Positions 50,831 through 58,853 of a stretch of 64,000 nt of DNA are shown here, piece after piece. Every line of letters starts with the position of its first letter. Positions within the stretch are counted from its first letter, which is position 1. The stretch is from Armatimonadota bacterium (GTDB taxonomy: Bacteria; Sysuimicrobiota; Sysuimicrobiia; Sysuimicrobiales; Sysuimicrobiaceae): contig JANXBY010000021.1 in NCBI GenBank assembly GCA_025060455.1, positions 86,418 through 150,417 of the forward strand. The letters are read 5' to 3'. Below the pieces are notes generated by a model. The model was not told the origin of the DNA, did not search any database, and saw nothing but the letters and a program-made list of their open reading frames with translations. Made by a program: the position numbers and the translations under genes.

Positions 50831-51050
50831 GGCGCGTTCAGGCTGCCCGGAGGACCGCAGGGACAGCGTTTGAAGACCCCGGCCCCCGAGGGAGGGCTGC
50901 ACGTTTCGTGGACGCGGCTGCGGCGGCGCTGTGCAGACCGCGCGTTACCACCCGCCGAGCCTCGCGCGGCCGGCTCACGGATGCCTCGGCTGGCCCCGCG
51001 GGGTGTGCGCTCACGGAAGACCCGGATCGCGTGCGGCTCACGCTACCAGT

Positions 51051-51749
51051 TTAGCGCGGGTGGGTGTGTGCACCGCCGTGGTGCCGGGTCAGGGAAACGG
51101 GGACCCCGGCGCCGTCCAGGGTGCGGGCCAGGGCCGCGGCGGCCTTTTCGGCCACCGGGCCGACCACCACCGCGTAGGATGCAGCCTGCACGGGCCTCAC
51201 TGCCGCGCCGTACCCCCGGCTCCGGATCGCGCGGGCCAAGCGCTCTGCGGCGGGGGCGTTGCGGAACTGCCCGAAGTCGAGGACGTAGCCGTCAGGGTGG
51301 TCGTGGACCTGGGAACGGAGCCCCACCGTCTCCAGCAGCCTGCGCCGCTGCTCCGCAGCCGTGCGCGTCCGCACCGGGCCCGAGGTGACCTTGTAGCCCA
51401 CCACCGTGTACACCGTCTGCACCCTGCCCACCACCCCGTGGCGGTCCAGCACCCGGTCTACCAGCCGGATCAAGTGCTCCCGGTCCTGTGTGGGCCCGAA
51501 CCGCACCCAGTAACCGGACGCGGCTGCGTCCCCTCTCACCTCGGGAGGGGGTGTCGCGGGAGATGCCGCGGCGGGGGGAACCGGGGCGGCTCCGTCAGGA
51601 AGCTGGGCCGCCCCCTGCAAGGGAGCCGGCCTCGGGGGCGCTGGTGGCCGCACAGACGCCCAGAGTGCGCCGGCGGACAGCAACACCACCGCCGCCCACA
51701 GGGCCGGGTAGGCCCCAGCCGGGCCAGGCCGATCGCCGCGTGCGAGCAT
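51051..51749 (-). CDS. Membrane-anchored SPOR domain protein
   Basis: A 232-residue protein: short basic cytoplasmic start, one membrane helix (ALWAAVVLLSAGALWASV, residues 16-33), a proline-rich linker (residues 35-70), then two repeats of the SPOR type (WVRFGPTQDREHLIRLVDRVL, and YVLDFGQFRNAPAAERLARAIRSRG with a YAVVVGPVAEKAAAAL end). SPOR domains bind denuded peptidoglycan at division sites, so this protein probably acts in the envelope at the septum. The ATG is preceded by a purine-rich stretch. Divergent from the molybdenum hydroxylase gene. Confidence 0.8.
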   Translation of the reverse strand: MLARGDRPGPAGAYPALWAAVVLLSAGALWASVRPPAPPRPAPLQGAAQLPDGAAPVPPAAASPATPPPEVRGDAAASGYWVRFGPTQDREHLIRLVDRVLDRHGVVGRVQTVYTVVGYKVTSGPVRTRTAAEQRRRLLETVGLRSQVHDHPDGYVLDFGQFRNAPAAERLARAIRSRGYGAAVRPVQAASYAVVVGPVAEKAAAALARTLDGAGVPVSLTRHHGGAHTHPR

Positions 51750-51826
51750 TTTTCGGACCCCAAAGGTCAGGCTTCCTGCCCGACCGTGCACCGTCGCTCT
51801 GTAGCAATGTGTTCCCCGGGAAAGGC

Positions 51827-51832
51827 TAGAAT
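51827..51832 (+). promoter_or_regulatory. Candidate -10 box of the molybdenum hydroxylase gene
   Basis: TAGAAT matches the -10 consensus in five of six bases and lies 30 bases before the ATG, in the divergent gap to the SPOR gene. No clear -35 was found at the right distance. Confidence 0.5.
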
Positions 51833-51861
51833 AGACTCCGAACGCCTGTTGGGAGGGAGCG

Positions 51862-54156
51862 ATGGGCGAAGGGACGGTGTGGACTGGACGGCGGATGCCG
51901 CGGTTGGAAGATCCGAAACTGGTGCGCGGGCGCGGCGCCTTCGTGGACGACCTGATGCCGGAGGGCACGTTGCACGTGGCAGTCGTGCGCAGCCCGCACG
52001 CCCACGCCCGCATCCTCCGGATCGAGGCGGCTCGAGCGCGCGGTGCACCGGGCGTGGTGGCGGTGGTCACCGCAGACGACCTCAGCTTGCCGCCCGTGCC
52101 CGCGGAGGGCCTGCGGGGGGCAAAGCTGGCGCCCCACCCGACGCTGGCGCGCGGGGTGGTGCGGTACGTGGGGGAACCGGTGGCGGCGGTGGTGGCCGCA
52201 AGCCGCGCGCAGGCGGAAGATGCCGCAGCGCTGGTGGAAGTGGCGTACGAGCCGCTCGAGGCGGTCACGGACCCGCAGGAGGCGTTGCACGACAGGGTCC
52301 TGGTGCACCCGGAGTTGCGCACCAACGTGGCGTACCGCCGCCAGGTCCGCGCCGGGGATCCCGACGGCGCGTTCGCTCAGGCGTACCGGGTGGTGCGGGC
52401 GACCATCCGCCAGCAGCGGGTGGCCGCGATACCGATGGAGACACGCGGCGTCCTGGCTTCCTGGGACGGAGCTTTGGGGCTGCTGACGGTGTGGTCCTCC
52501 ACCCAGGTGCCGCACGACCTGCGGGACGCCCTGGCAGACGCCCTGGGGCTTGAGGCCAACCGGATCCGGGTGGTGGCGCCGGACGTGGGCGGCGGGTTCG
52601 GCGCCAAGCTGAACACCTACCCGGAGGAGGTCCTGGTGGCGGAGCTCAGCCGCAGGCTGGGACGGCCGGTGAAGTGGGTGGAAAGCCGGCGGGAGAACCT
52701 GGTAGCCACCGCGCAGGGCCGTTCGCAGGCGGGTGAGTTCGAGGTGGCCTGCGACCCGCGGGGCCGGATCCTGGCCATCCGGGCGAGGCTGGTGGCGGAC
52801 ATCGGCGCGTACACCCTGGCCACCACTGTGGATATTCCCGCCCTCACCGTCCGGGTGCTCACCGGCCCGTACGCGATCGACCACGTGCAGGCGGAAGTGG
52901 CGGAAGTCTACACCCACAAGACGCCCACCGGCGCGTACCGCGGCGCCGGGCGGCCGGAGGCCACGTTTTACCTGGAGCGGCTGGTGGACCTGGTGGCCGC
53001 GGAGCTGCGCCTGGATGCCGCGGTGGTGCGCCGCCGCAACCTGCTGCCGAAGAGCGCGTTCCCCTACCGGTCGCCCACCGGGGCGCGCTACGACAGCGGC
53101 GACTACCGCAAGGCCCTACGGGTCCTGCTGGACCGCGCGGGCTACCGGGAGTTGCGGCGCCAGCAGGCCCAGTTGAGGGCTCAAGGCCGCTACCTGGGGA
53201 TCGGGCTTTCGTGCTACGTGGAGGTGTGCACCTTCGGGTGGGAGACGGCCCGGGTCCGTGTGGCCCCCGACGGCAGCGCGGTGGTGTTCACTGGGACGTC
53301 GCCCCACGGCCAGGGAGGCGCCACGGGCCTCGCGCAGGTGGCGGCAGACCGACTGGGAATTCCGCCCGACCGGGTGCAGGTGGTACACGGGGACACCCTG
53401 GCGGTGGCCTCCGGCATGGGGACCGCGGGCAGCCGCACCCTGGTGGTGGGTGGTTCCGCGGTGCTGCGCGCCGCGGACAAGGTCCGCCGAAAGATGCAGC
53501 GCATCGCCGCCCACCTGCTGGAGGCGTCCGTGAGGGACGTGGAGCTGCGGGACGGAGTTTTCGCGGTGCGCGGCTCGGAACGGACGGTCACCGTGGCGGC
53601 GGTGGCAGAGGCCGCCTACCAGGCCAGCCGCCTGCCGGAGGGGCTGACCCCGGGCCTGGAGGAGGAGGGCACGTTCGTGGTGGAGCAGGCCACCGCTCCG
53701 TTCGGTGCCCACCTGTGCGTGGTGGAGGTCGACCCGGAGACGGGAGAGGTCGACGTGCTGCGCTACGTCAGCGTGGACGACTGCGGGGTGGTGGTCAACC
53801 CGCTCCTGGTGGAAGGCCAGATCCAGGGAGGCGTGGTGCAGGCCATGGGCCAGGCCCTGCTGGAGGAGGTGGCGTACGACCCGGCAGGCCAGCCCCTCGT
53901 CGCGACACTGGCGGACTACCCGGTTCCTCGCGCGGTGCACGCGCCCGCGATAGAGATGCACCGCACGGTCACACCGTCCCCCACCAACCCCCTGGGTGCC
54001 AAGGGCGTGGGCGAGGCGGGCACCATCGGCGCCACGCCGGCGTTCGCCAACGCGGTGCTGGACGCCCTGCGAACATTTGGCGTGCTGCACCTGGACACGC
54101 CCCTGCGGCCTGAGCGGGTGTGGCGGGCCATCCGCGAAGGCCGCGCCTGGGGGTAG
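51862..54156 (+). CDS. Molybdenum hydroxylase large subunit (xanthine/CO dehydrogenase family), orphan
   Basis: A 764-residue molybdopterin-binding subunit. It begins with the small a/b-hammerhead domain (RLEDPKLVRGRGAFVDD, VGEPVAAVVA). It continues with QQRVAAIPMETRGVLA, VVAPDVGGGFGAK, KWVESRRENL, TPTGAYRGAGRPEATF, FTGTSPHGQGGAT, and the active-site glutamate in GAKGVGEAGTIG near residue 717. AYRGAGR, not the AYRCSFR of true CO dehydrogenase (form I), marks it as form II or another aldehyde/purine oxidase. No FAD or [2Fe-2S] subunit gene is adjacent. GGGAGGGAGCG site before the ATG. Confidence 0.9.
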   Translation: MGEGTVWTGRRMPRLEDPKLVRGRGAFVDDLMPEGTLHVAVVRSPHAHARILRIEAARARGAPGVVAVVTADDLSLPPVPAEGLRGAKLAPHPTLARGVVRYVGEPVAAVVAASRAQAEDAAALVEVAYEPLEAVTDPQEALHDRVLVHPELRTNVAYRRQVRAGDPDGAFAQAYRVVRATIRQQRVAAIPMETRGVLASWDGALGLLTVWSSTQVPHDLRDALADALGLEANRIRVVAPDVGGGFGAKLNTYPEEVLVAELSRRLGRPVKWVESRRENLVATAQGRSQAGEFEVACDPRGRILAIRARLVADIGAYTLATTVDIPALTVRVLTGPYAIDHVQAEVAEVYTHKTPTGAYRGAGRPEATFYLERLVDLVAAELRLDAAVVRRRNLLPKSAFPYRSPTGARYDSGDYRKALRVLLDRAGYRELRRQQAQLRAQGRYLGIGLSCYVEVCTFGWETARVRVAPDGSAVVFTGTSPHGQGGATGLAQVAADRLGIPPDRVQVVHGDTLAVASGMGTAGSRTLVVGGSAVLRAADKVRRKMQRIAAHLLEASVRDVELRDGVFAVRGSERTVTVAAVAEAAYQASRLPEGLTPGLEEEGTFVVEQATAPFGAHLCVVEVDPETGEVDVLRYVSVDDCGVVVNPLLVEGQIQGGVVQAMGQALLEEVAYDPAGQPLVATLADYPVPRAVHAPAIEMHRTVTPSPTNPLGAKGVGEAGTIGATPAFANAVLDALRTFGVLHLDTPLRPERVWRAIREGRAWG

Positions 54157-54164
54157 GCGGCCCG

Positions 54165-55253
54165 TCAGCGCATGTTGCCGGTGTGCCCAAGCGAGTAGCG
54201 GCCCGGCTGCGGCCATACCGTCAGGCCGTGGGGCCCGCGGCCGGTAGGGATCCGGCCCACCAACCGGCCGGTGCGGGTGTCGAAGGCGTACACCTCGTCG
54301 TCGTAGCGGCCGGCCAGCCACAGCTCCTTGCCGTCCGGGGTGAAGTTGCCCATGTCGGGGCTGCCGCCCCCGGGCACGGGCCAGCGTGCAAGGACCCGGA
54401 GGGACCGGCCGTCTAGGACCGCCACGCTGCCGGGCCCCCGCCGGCCGCCGTACACCGTGTGCCACCCGCGGTTGGCCACGTACACCCGTCGGCCCTCCGC
54501 GTCGGGGTACACGCCGTGGGCGCCTACCCCTGTGGTCACGAACGCCACCGCGCGCAGCTGGTCTCCGTCCACCACGTGGACGCCGTCGCGCAGCATGTCC
54601 GCCACGAGGAAGTGGCGGCCGTCCGGAGCGAGGCGAACGTCCTGCGGCATGGCGCCCAGCTGCAGGACACCCACCACCTGGTGCGACGCAGTCGCCACTT
54701 TCACCAGCCGGCCGTCGAACTCGCAGCTCACCAGGAAGTAGGCCCCGTCCGCGGAAAAGTCCAGGTGATTGGGCCCCCGGCAGGGCAGCGGGACGCTGTC
54801 CATCTTCCGGAAGGTGTGAGGGTCGCGGAAGTCCAGCCTCCGCAGCCGCTCGGCCACCACCACCGCGTACCGGCCGTCCGGGGTGAAGTACAGGTTGTAG
54901 GGGTCTTCCACGCGGACCGGCCGTCCGGGCCGCCCCGTGCGGGGGTCGATGGGCGTCAGGCTGTCGCCGCCGTTGTTGTTCACCCACAGGGTCTGCAGGT
55001 CGTAGGAGGGCACCACGTGCTGGGGGCTCTTCCCCACGGGGAAGGTGAACAGCACGCGGCGGGAGGCTGGGTCGATCACGGTGACCGTGTCGGACAGGCT
55101 GTTGGGCACGTAGACGCGCACCGGCCCGAGGCGCGTGGTAGAAGCCTGCGTGCCCTCTCGCTTCGCCACGCCGGGCGGCGAGGGGGCCGCCTGTGGCCCG
55201 GAGCAGGCCACCAGGACGGCTCCCAACACGGACAACGCCCACCGCACGTCCAT
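54165..55253 (-). CDS. YncE-like beta-propeller lipoprotein
   Basis: A 362-residue exported protein. The ATG is followed by a lipoprotein signal (LSVLGAVLVAC, cysteine near residue 17). The mature protein is a seven-blade YVTN-type propeller: VRVYVPNSLSDTVTVIDPASRRVLFTFPVGKSPQHVVPS, LYFTPDGRYAVVVAER, FSADGAYFLVSCEFDGRLVKVAT, RLAPDGRHFLVAD, VYVANRGWHTVYGG and FTPDGKELWLAGRYDDEVYAFDTRTGRLVGRIPTG. Such proteins act in the periplasm or outside, for protein or metal interactions; the partner is unknown. Convergent with the molybdenum hydroxylase gene. Confidence 0.85.
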   Translation of the reverse strand: MDVRWALSVLGAVLVACSGPQAAPSPPGVAKREGTQASTTRLGPVRVYVPNSLSDTVTVIDPASRRVLFTFPVGKSPQHVVPSYDLQTLWVNNNGGDSLTPIDPRTGRPGRPVRVEDPYNLYFTPDGRYAVVVAERLRRLDFRDPHTFRKMDSVPLPCRGPNHLDFSADGAYFLVSCEFDGRLVKVATASHQVVGVLQLGAMPQDVRLAPDGRHFLVADMLRDGVHVVDGDQLRAVAFVTTGVGAHGVYPDAEGRRVYVANRGWHTVYGGRRGPGSVAVLDGRSLRVLARWPVPGGGSPDMGNFTPDGKELWLAGRYDDEVYAFDTRTGRLVGRIPTGRGPHGLTVWPQPGRYSLGHTGNMR

Positions 55254-55299
55254 ATCGCGTACAGCGGCCCCGTGGGCCCGGGAAGCTCGCACCCCGCGT

Positions 55300-56523
55300 C
55301 TACCGTCCGAGCAGCCCGGAAACGGTGGTCACCTGGTAGCCCAGACGACGCAGGACGCTCACCACCTCCGGGAGCACCTTCAGGGTGTTCGGGGTCCCTT
55401 GGTGCAGGAGCAGGATGCCACCCGAGTACACCCTGGACAGCAGCTGGACCTTCAGGCGCTCCGGGTCCAGGCCGGTGTAGTCTCCCGGCCCGTCGGTCCA
55501 CAGCACCGTCACCAGGTCCAGTTGCGAGGCCGCCTTGACCACGCGGCGATCGTACCGGCCGCCTGGGGGCCTGAGGTAGGCGGGCCGCTGCCCTGCACTC
55601 TGCTCGATGGCCCGCTGCGCCCGTCGCAGCTCGTCGTCCAGGCCCACTTCGGAAAGGCCCGGCAGCGAGACGTGCCGGTAACCGTGGTTTCCCACCTCGT
55701 GGCCGGCGGAGACGACCGCCCGGGCGAGGTAGGGGTACTGTTCTGCGCGCCGCCCCACCAGGAAGAAGGTGGCCCGTACACCGAGCCGGTCCAGGATGTC
55801 CAGGAGCAAGGGGGTGTACAGGGGCTCGGGGCCGTCGTCAAACGTAAGGGCCACCGCGCGGCGGCGGGGCGACCCGCGGTACAGGACGCCTCCGACCACG
55901 CGGCCGCTGACGAAGCCCCGCACCCGGTCGGGCAGCTCGCGGGCCCGCTCCGCCAGGCTGCGAAGCGGTGGCGGGGAAGAGCCCGGATCGGTCCGGAGCG
56001 GCGGCGGTGTGAAGGGGGAAACCGACTGAGCGACCCAGGTGCGCGGCAGGGAGCGTACCCACTCCTCAGCGGCGGCGGACGTCGCAGAGCGATACTCCCG
56101 CTGAGAAACGGCAGCCGTGAAAACCGGCTCCTGCCCGGCCTTGCCTCCGGCGCGGGGCCCGCTTCGGAGCACGGTAACGTCCAGCTCGTCCAAGGAGGGG
56201 ACTGCCTCGAACACCGCGCGCAGCGCGGATCCCACGAGAGACTCCAGCCCCGCCCGCGCCTGCGGGCCTGCCGCGGGGTAGGTCAGCACGAGGGCGCCCA
56301 CGGTGAGGAAGCCGTTGGAGTCCACAGCGATCCTCACCACCCGCCCGCCTAGGCCTGCCCGTCGCAGGGCGTCCGCCACGCGCTGTTCCACCGCGGGAAG
56401 GGCGCCGCTCAAGCGGGGGTACCCGCCGGCGGGACACGGGAGCGGGAGGGCCAGCACCGCCAACAGCGGGAACCAAAGGAGCCATGCGGCCGTTTGAATC
56501 CACGAAGGAGGCCTGAAAGCCAT
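55300..56523 (-). CDS. Polysaccharide deacetylase (NodB type) with N-terminal signal
   Basis: A 407-residue protein. After a hydrophobic start (WLLWFPLLAVLALPLP) comes an unknown domain of about 150 residues with a sporulation/germination-like strand pattern (RVVRIAVDSNGFLTVGALVLTYP). The NodB domain follows: ALTFDDGPEPLYTPLLLDIL with the aspartate pair near residue 230, HEVGNHGYRHVSLPG with the metal histidines near 278, LRPPGGRYDRRV and the C-terminal LLHQGTPNTLKVLPEVV with the catalytic histidine. It should remove acetyl groups from wall or surface glycans. The start ATG interlocks with the tatA ATG and lacks a ribosome site, so a start 15 bases upstream is possible. Confidence 0.85.
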   Translation of the reverse strand: MAFRPPSWIQTAAWLLWFPLLAVLALPLPCPAGGYPRLSGALPAVEQRVADALRRAGLGGRVVRIAVDSNGFLTVGALVLTYPAAGPQARAGLESLVGSALRAVFEAVPSLDELDVTVLRSGPRAGGKAGQEPVFTAAVSQREYRSATSAAAEEWVRSLPRTWVAQSVSPFTPPPLRTDPGSSPPPLRSLAERARELPDRVRGFVSGRVVGGVLYRGSPRRRAVALTFDDGPEPLYTPLLLDILDRLGVRATFFLVGRRAEQYPYLARAVVSAGHEVGNHGYRHVSLPGLSEVGLDDELRRAQRAIEQSAGQRPAYLRPPGGRYDRRVVKAASQLDLVTVLWTDGPGDYTGLDPERLKVQLLSRVYSGGILLLHQGTPNTLKVLPEVVSVLRRLGYQVTTVSGLLGR

Positions 56524-56683
56524 GGGGTTCGGCAGCATCGGCGCGGCGGAGCTGGTCGTCATCCTGGTTGTCGCCCTCCTCGTCTTTGGGCCCTCTCGGC
56601 TGGCGGAGATCGGTTCCTCCCTGGGCAAGGCCGTCCGGGATTTTCGAAAAGCCTTGCAGGACGACGCCCACAGGGACGTCTAA
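56522..56683 (+). CDS. tatA: Sec-independent translocase protein TatA, very short
   Basis: A 53-residue protein with the TatA/E pattern: MGFGSIGAAELVVILVVALL (membrane helix), the hinge VFGPSRLAEIG with the conserved F-G-P, and an amphipathic helix SLGKAVRDFRKALQ. It then stops after HRDV, without the long acidic tail of most TatA proteins. AAGGAGG lies ten bases before the ATG. It is the pore-forming subunit for folded, twin-arginine cargo; no tatC is in the window. A Tat-signal protein is encoded at 62254-63222. The gene is easily missed because of its size. Confidence 0.88.
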   Translation: MGFGSIGAAELVVILVVALLVFGPSRLAEIGSSLGKAVRDFRKALQDDAHRDV

Positions 56684-56781
56684 AGCCACGTCACGCGGAG
56701 TATAGGCCGGCGAATCCGCGGATGGCAACCATAGCCGCCAGGTGCAACCCGCCGCGCACTGCCCGCGTCCGTGAGGGCGAC

Positions 56782-57138
56782 ATGGTCAGGACGGTGGCGT
56801 GGGTGGTGGCTGCAGCGGCGCTGGCTTGGGCTGTCGGTCCGGGACACGCTCAGGCGCCGGCGGTGTTCGTGGCCCACCTGTGGGGCCGGGAACAGGTAAT
56901 CACGGTGGCCTCGCGGGCTTTTGGGGTGGCCACGTTCGAGGTGGCGGAGGACGGGGCCAGCATCCGCTACCGCCTGGAGGTGTCGCGGATCGTGGACGTG
57001 CAGATGGCCCACATCCACGTAGCTGCCCCGGGGCAGAACGGGCCCGTGGTGGTGTGGCTGTAACCCCCCGCACCGCCGCCCCAACTCAAGCCCGGCCGGG
57101 TCGACGGCGAGCTTGCCTCTGGGGTGGTCACCGCGGCC
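56782..57138 (+). pseudogene. CHRD domain protein, interrupted by an in-frame stop
   Basis: The intact part (56782-57063, 93 residues) starts with a signal peptide (WVVAAAALAWAVGPGHAQA) and the CHRD pattern VDVQMAHIHVAAPGQNGPVVVWL. A TAA at 57061 ends it. Beyond the stop the same frame continues with PGRVDGELASGVVTAA, the next block of CHRD domains, so the TAA has probably replaced a tyrosine codon. After 57138 the similarity ends at a hairpin, and the final CHRD strands (usually with NVHT) are absent. Function would be extracellular; this copy is probably non-functional. Sequencing error at the TAA is possible. Confidence 0.7.
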
Positions 57139-57169
57139 CCAAGGAATCTCGCCCGCGATTCCTGGGGCC
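57135..57169. terminator. Strong hairpin between convergent genes
   Basis: GGCCCCAAGGAATC pairs with GATTCCTGGGGCC (13 bp with one bulged A) around an eight-base loop. It lies between the broken CHRD gene and the end of the convergent DUF1641 gene. No T tract follows on either side, so it may stop transcription in both directions only with help, or be an RNA-stabilising stem. Confidence 0.5.
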
Positions 57170-57171
57170 GC

Positions 57172-57612
57172 CTACCGGGACGGCTGCGGAGGCCGCATGG
57201 CCCTCAGGGCGGCCAGCACCACCTCCAGGAGCTGGGCCACCTCGGGGCTGCGGAGCATCCGCCACACTTCCCCCAGACTCAGGGGACGGGTCCGGGGCTG
57301 CCCCAGCTTCTCGTTGGCTGCCTGAGCCGCGTACAAGGCGAGGCGGAACAGGGGCTCGTAGCGCACCTGGCCCAGTGCCCCGAGCACCATCATCAGGTTG
57401 GCCACCAGGGTCATCAGCTCCGGCCGGGTGGCGGCGCTGAACTGCTCGTCGAACTCCTCCAGCACTCCCTCCACCGCCGCCAGCAGCCCGCTGGCCTGCA
57501 GCCGGCCCAACACGTCCAACAGCTGCTCCACCGCGTCCGCGCGCTCGGCCAGCTTGGCTGCCAGTCGGTCCAGCGCCTCGCGGTCGACTTGTCGTTCACG
57601 CACCTCTGCCAT
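57172..57612 (-). CDS. DUF1641 protein
   Basis: A 146-residue helical protein. The core (EQFSAATRPELMTLVANLMMVLGALGQVRYEPLFRLALYAAQAANE, residues about 70-115) matches the DUF1641 domain, which occurs next to sulfide:quinone oxidoreductase-like flavoproteins. It follows such a gene here after 11 bases. Its biochemical role is not known; it may help attach the flavoprotein to the membrane. The ATG is chosen at MAEVRERQVDRE, with GAGGGACGCC upstream. Confidence 0.82.
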   Translation of the reverse strand: MAEVRERQVDREALDRLAAKLAERADAVEQLLDVLGRLQASGLLAAVEGVLEEFDEQFSAATRPELMTLVANLMMVLGALGQVRYEPLFRLALYAAQAANEKLGQPRTRPLSLGEVWRMLRSPEVAQLLEVVLAALRAMRPPQPSR

Positions 57613-57623
57613 GGCGTCCCTCC

Positions 57624-58778
57624 TCAGCGACCGAACAGGCTGGCAAACCACAGCCGCTCGAACCCCACCTTCACGGACCGGAACAGCCGCATGCCGCCCA
57701 GCAGCCTGCAGTCCGGATACGGCGACCGTCCGTACAGCTTGTCCGTGAAGTCGCACCACACCGCGGCCCCCATGTAGCCGGTGTCCATGACGCACACGCC
57801 GACCATGTTGTACAGCTCGCCCAGGTACGCGCACCGCACGCGGTCCAGGATCTGGGTGACCACGTGGTCCGCCTGGAAGTGGGCGAACACGCCCGCCATT
57901 CCCAGCCCGATGGTGGGTGCGACCACGTCGCCCACCCCGTACACCTCCGGGTAGCGCGGGGAGGCCATGCTCGGGAGCGTCACGTCCATGTAGCCTCCGG
58001 AGGCTGCCAGAGGCGAGTTCCTCACCGCTTCGGGCGGCGCGTGGGGTGGGATCAACACCGCCAGGTCGTACTCCAGGGTCCTACCGTCTGCGGCCCGCAG
58101 CACCCGCCGGTCGCGGTCGTGGCTCGCGAGCTGGAACCCGCCCTGGAAGTCCACCCGGAACTGCTGCAGGAACGCCCGGAAGCCTTCCACCATGAGGGGG
58201 CCGAAGGTCTCCATGGGCTGCTGCCACGGGTGGAACACGGTGATGCGGGTCCGGTCCGACACGTGGCGCTGGTCTGCCAGGTAGCGCACCATGAAGGCCA
58301 CCTCGAAGGGCGCCGGCGGGCAGCGGTACGGCCACTCCGCGGGCCCCACCACCACGTGGCCGCCGCGGAACTCCCGCAGCCGCTCCCGCAGGCGCAGGGC
58401 GTGCTCCAGCTCCCAGGGCCCCTCGAGGCCGTCCGTGCGGGCGTCTGGCCTCAGGATCGCCCCCAGGGCCACCACCAGGAAGTCGTAGTCCAGCGGGCCT
58501 GCGTCGGTTTCCACCCGGCGGGCGTCTGGGTCGATCCGGGTCACCGTGGCCTGCACGACCCGGGTTCCGTAGCGGGCTTCCAGTAGCTTCAGCGGGCGGC
58601 GGACCTGGTCGGGCTCCCGCTTGCCCGTCATCACCCACAGGTAGCTGGGCCGGTACTCGTGCCACGGGCTGCGGTCCACCAGGACCACCTCCACCTCCCC
58701 GGGCCGGGACCACTCCCCCAGCCGCTTGGCCGCGATGGCCCCTCCGCTGCCGCCTCCCAGGATCACCACACGGTGCAT
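57624..58778 (-). CDS. Sulfide:quinone oxidoreductase-like flavoprotein
   Basis: A 384-residue FAD protein of the SQR/NDH-2 family. The FAD loop VVILGGGSGGAIAAKRLGE is at residues 4-22, YDFLVVALGA near residue 98, EVAFMVRYLADQ in place of the usual NAD segment, and EVYGVGDVVAPTIGLGMAGVFAHFQADHVVTQIL near residue 283. Cysteines occur at about 155 (RCPPAP), 317, 333 (GVCVMD) and 344 (WCDF), so a sulfur-bridged active site as in SQR is possible. Substrate unproven. AAGGAGG before the ATG. A perfect palindrome about 90 bases upstream suggests a sulfur or copper sensor. Confidence 0.82.
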   Translation of the reverse strand: MHRVVILGGGSGGAIAAKRLGEWSRPGEVEVVLVDRSPWHEYRPSYLWVMTGKREPDQVRRPLKLLEARYGTRVVQATVTRIDPDARRVETDAGPLDYDFLVVALGAILRPDARTDGLEGPWELEHALRLRERLREFRGGHVVVGPAEWPYRCPPAPFEVAFMVRYLADQRHVSDRTRITVFHPWQQPMETFGPLMVEGFRAFLQQFRVDFQGGFQLASHDRDRRVLRAADGRTLEYDLAVLIPPHAPPEAVRNSPLAASGGYMDVTLPSMASPRYPEVYGVGDVVAPTIGLGMAGVFAHFQADHVVTQILDRVRCAYLGELYNMVGVCVMDTGYMGAAVWCDFTDKLYGRSPYPDCRLLGGMRLFRSVKVGFERLWFASLFGR

Positions 58779-58853
58779 CGCCGTCGCCTCCTTTCCCTCT
58801 GCAGCGTAGCGGGGGTTGCGCGCGACTTACCATCCGGCCTGTGCCCGACGCGG

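Noticed and set aside
50831..51050. Open frames in the gap between the REC-GGDEF and SPOR genes
   Set aside because: Short, low-complexity translations without ribosome sites or domains on either strand; no RNA-like structure recognised.
51862..54156. True carbon monoxide dehydrogenase (CoxL form I)
   Set aside because: The active-site loop is AYRGAGR, not AYRCSFR, and small and medium subunits are missing.
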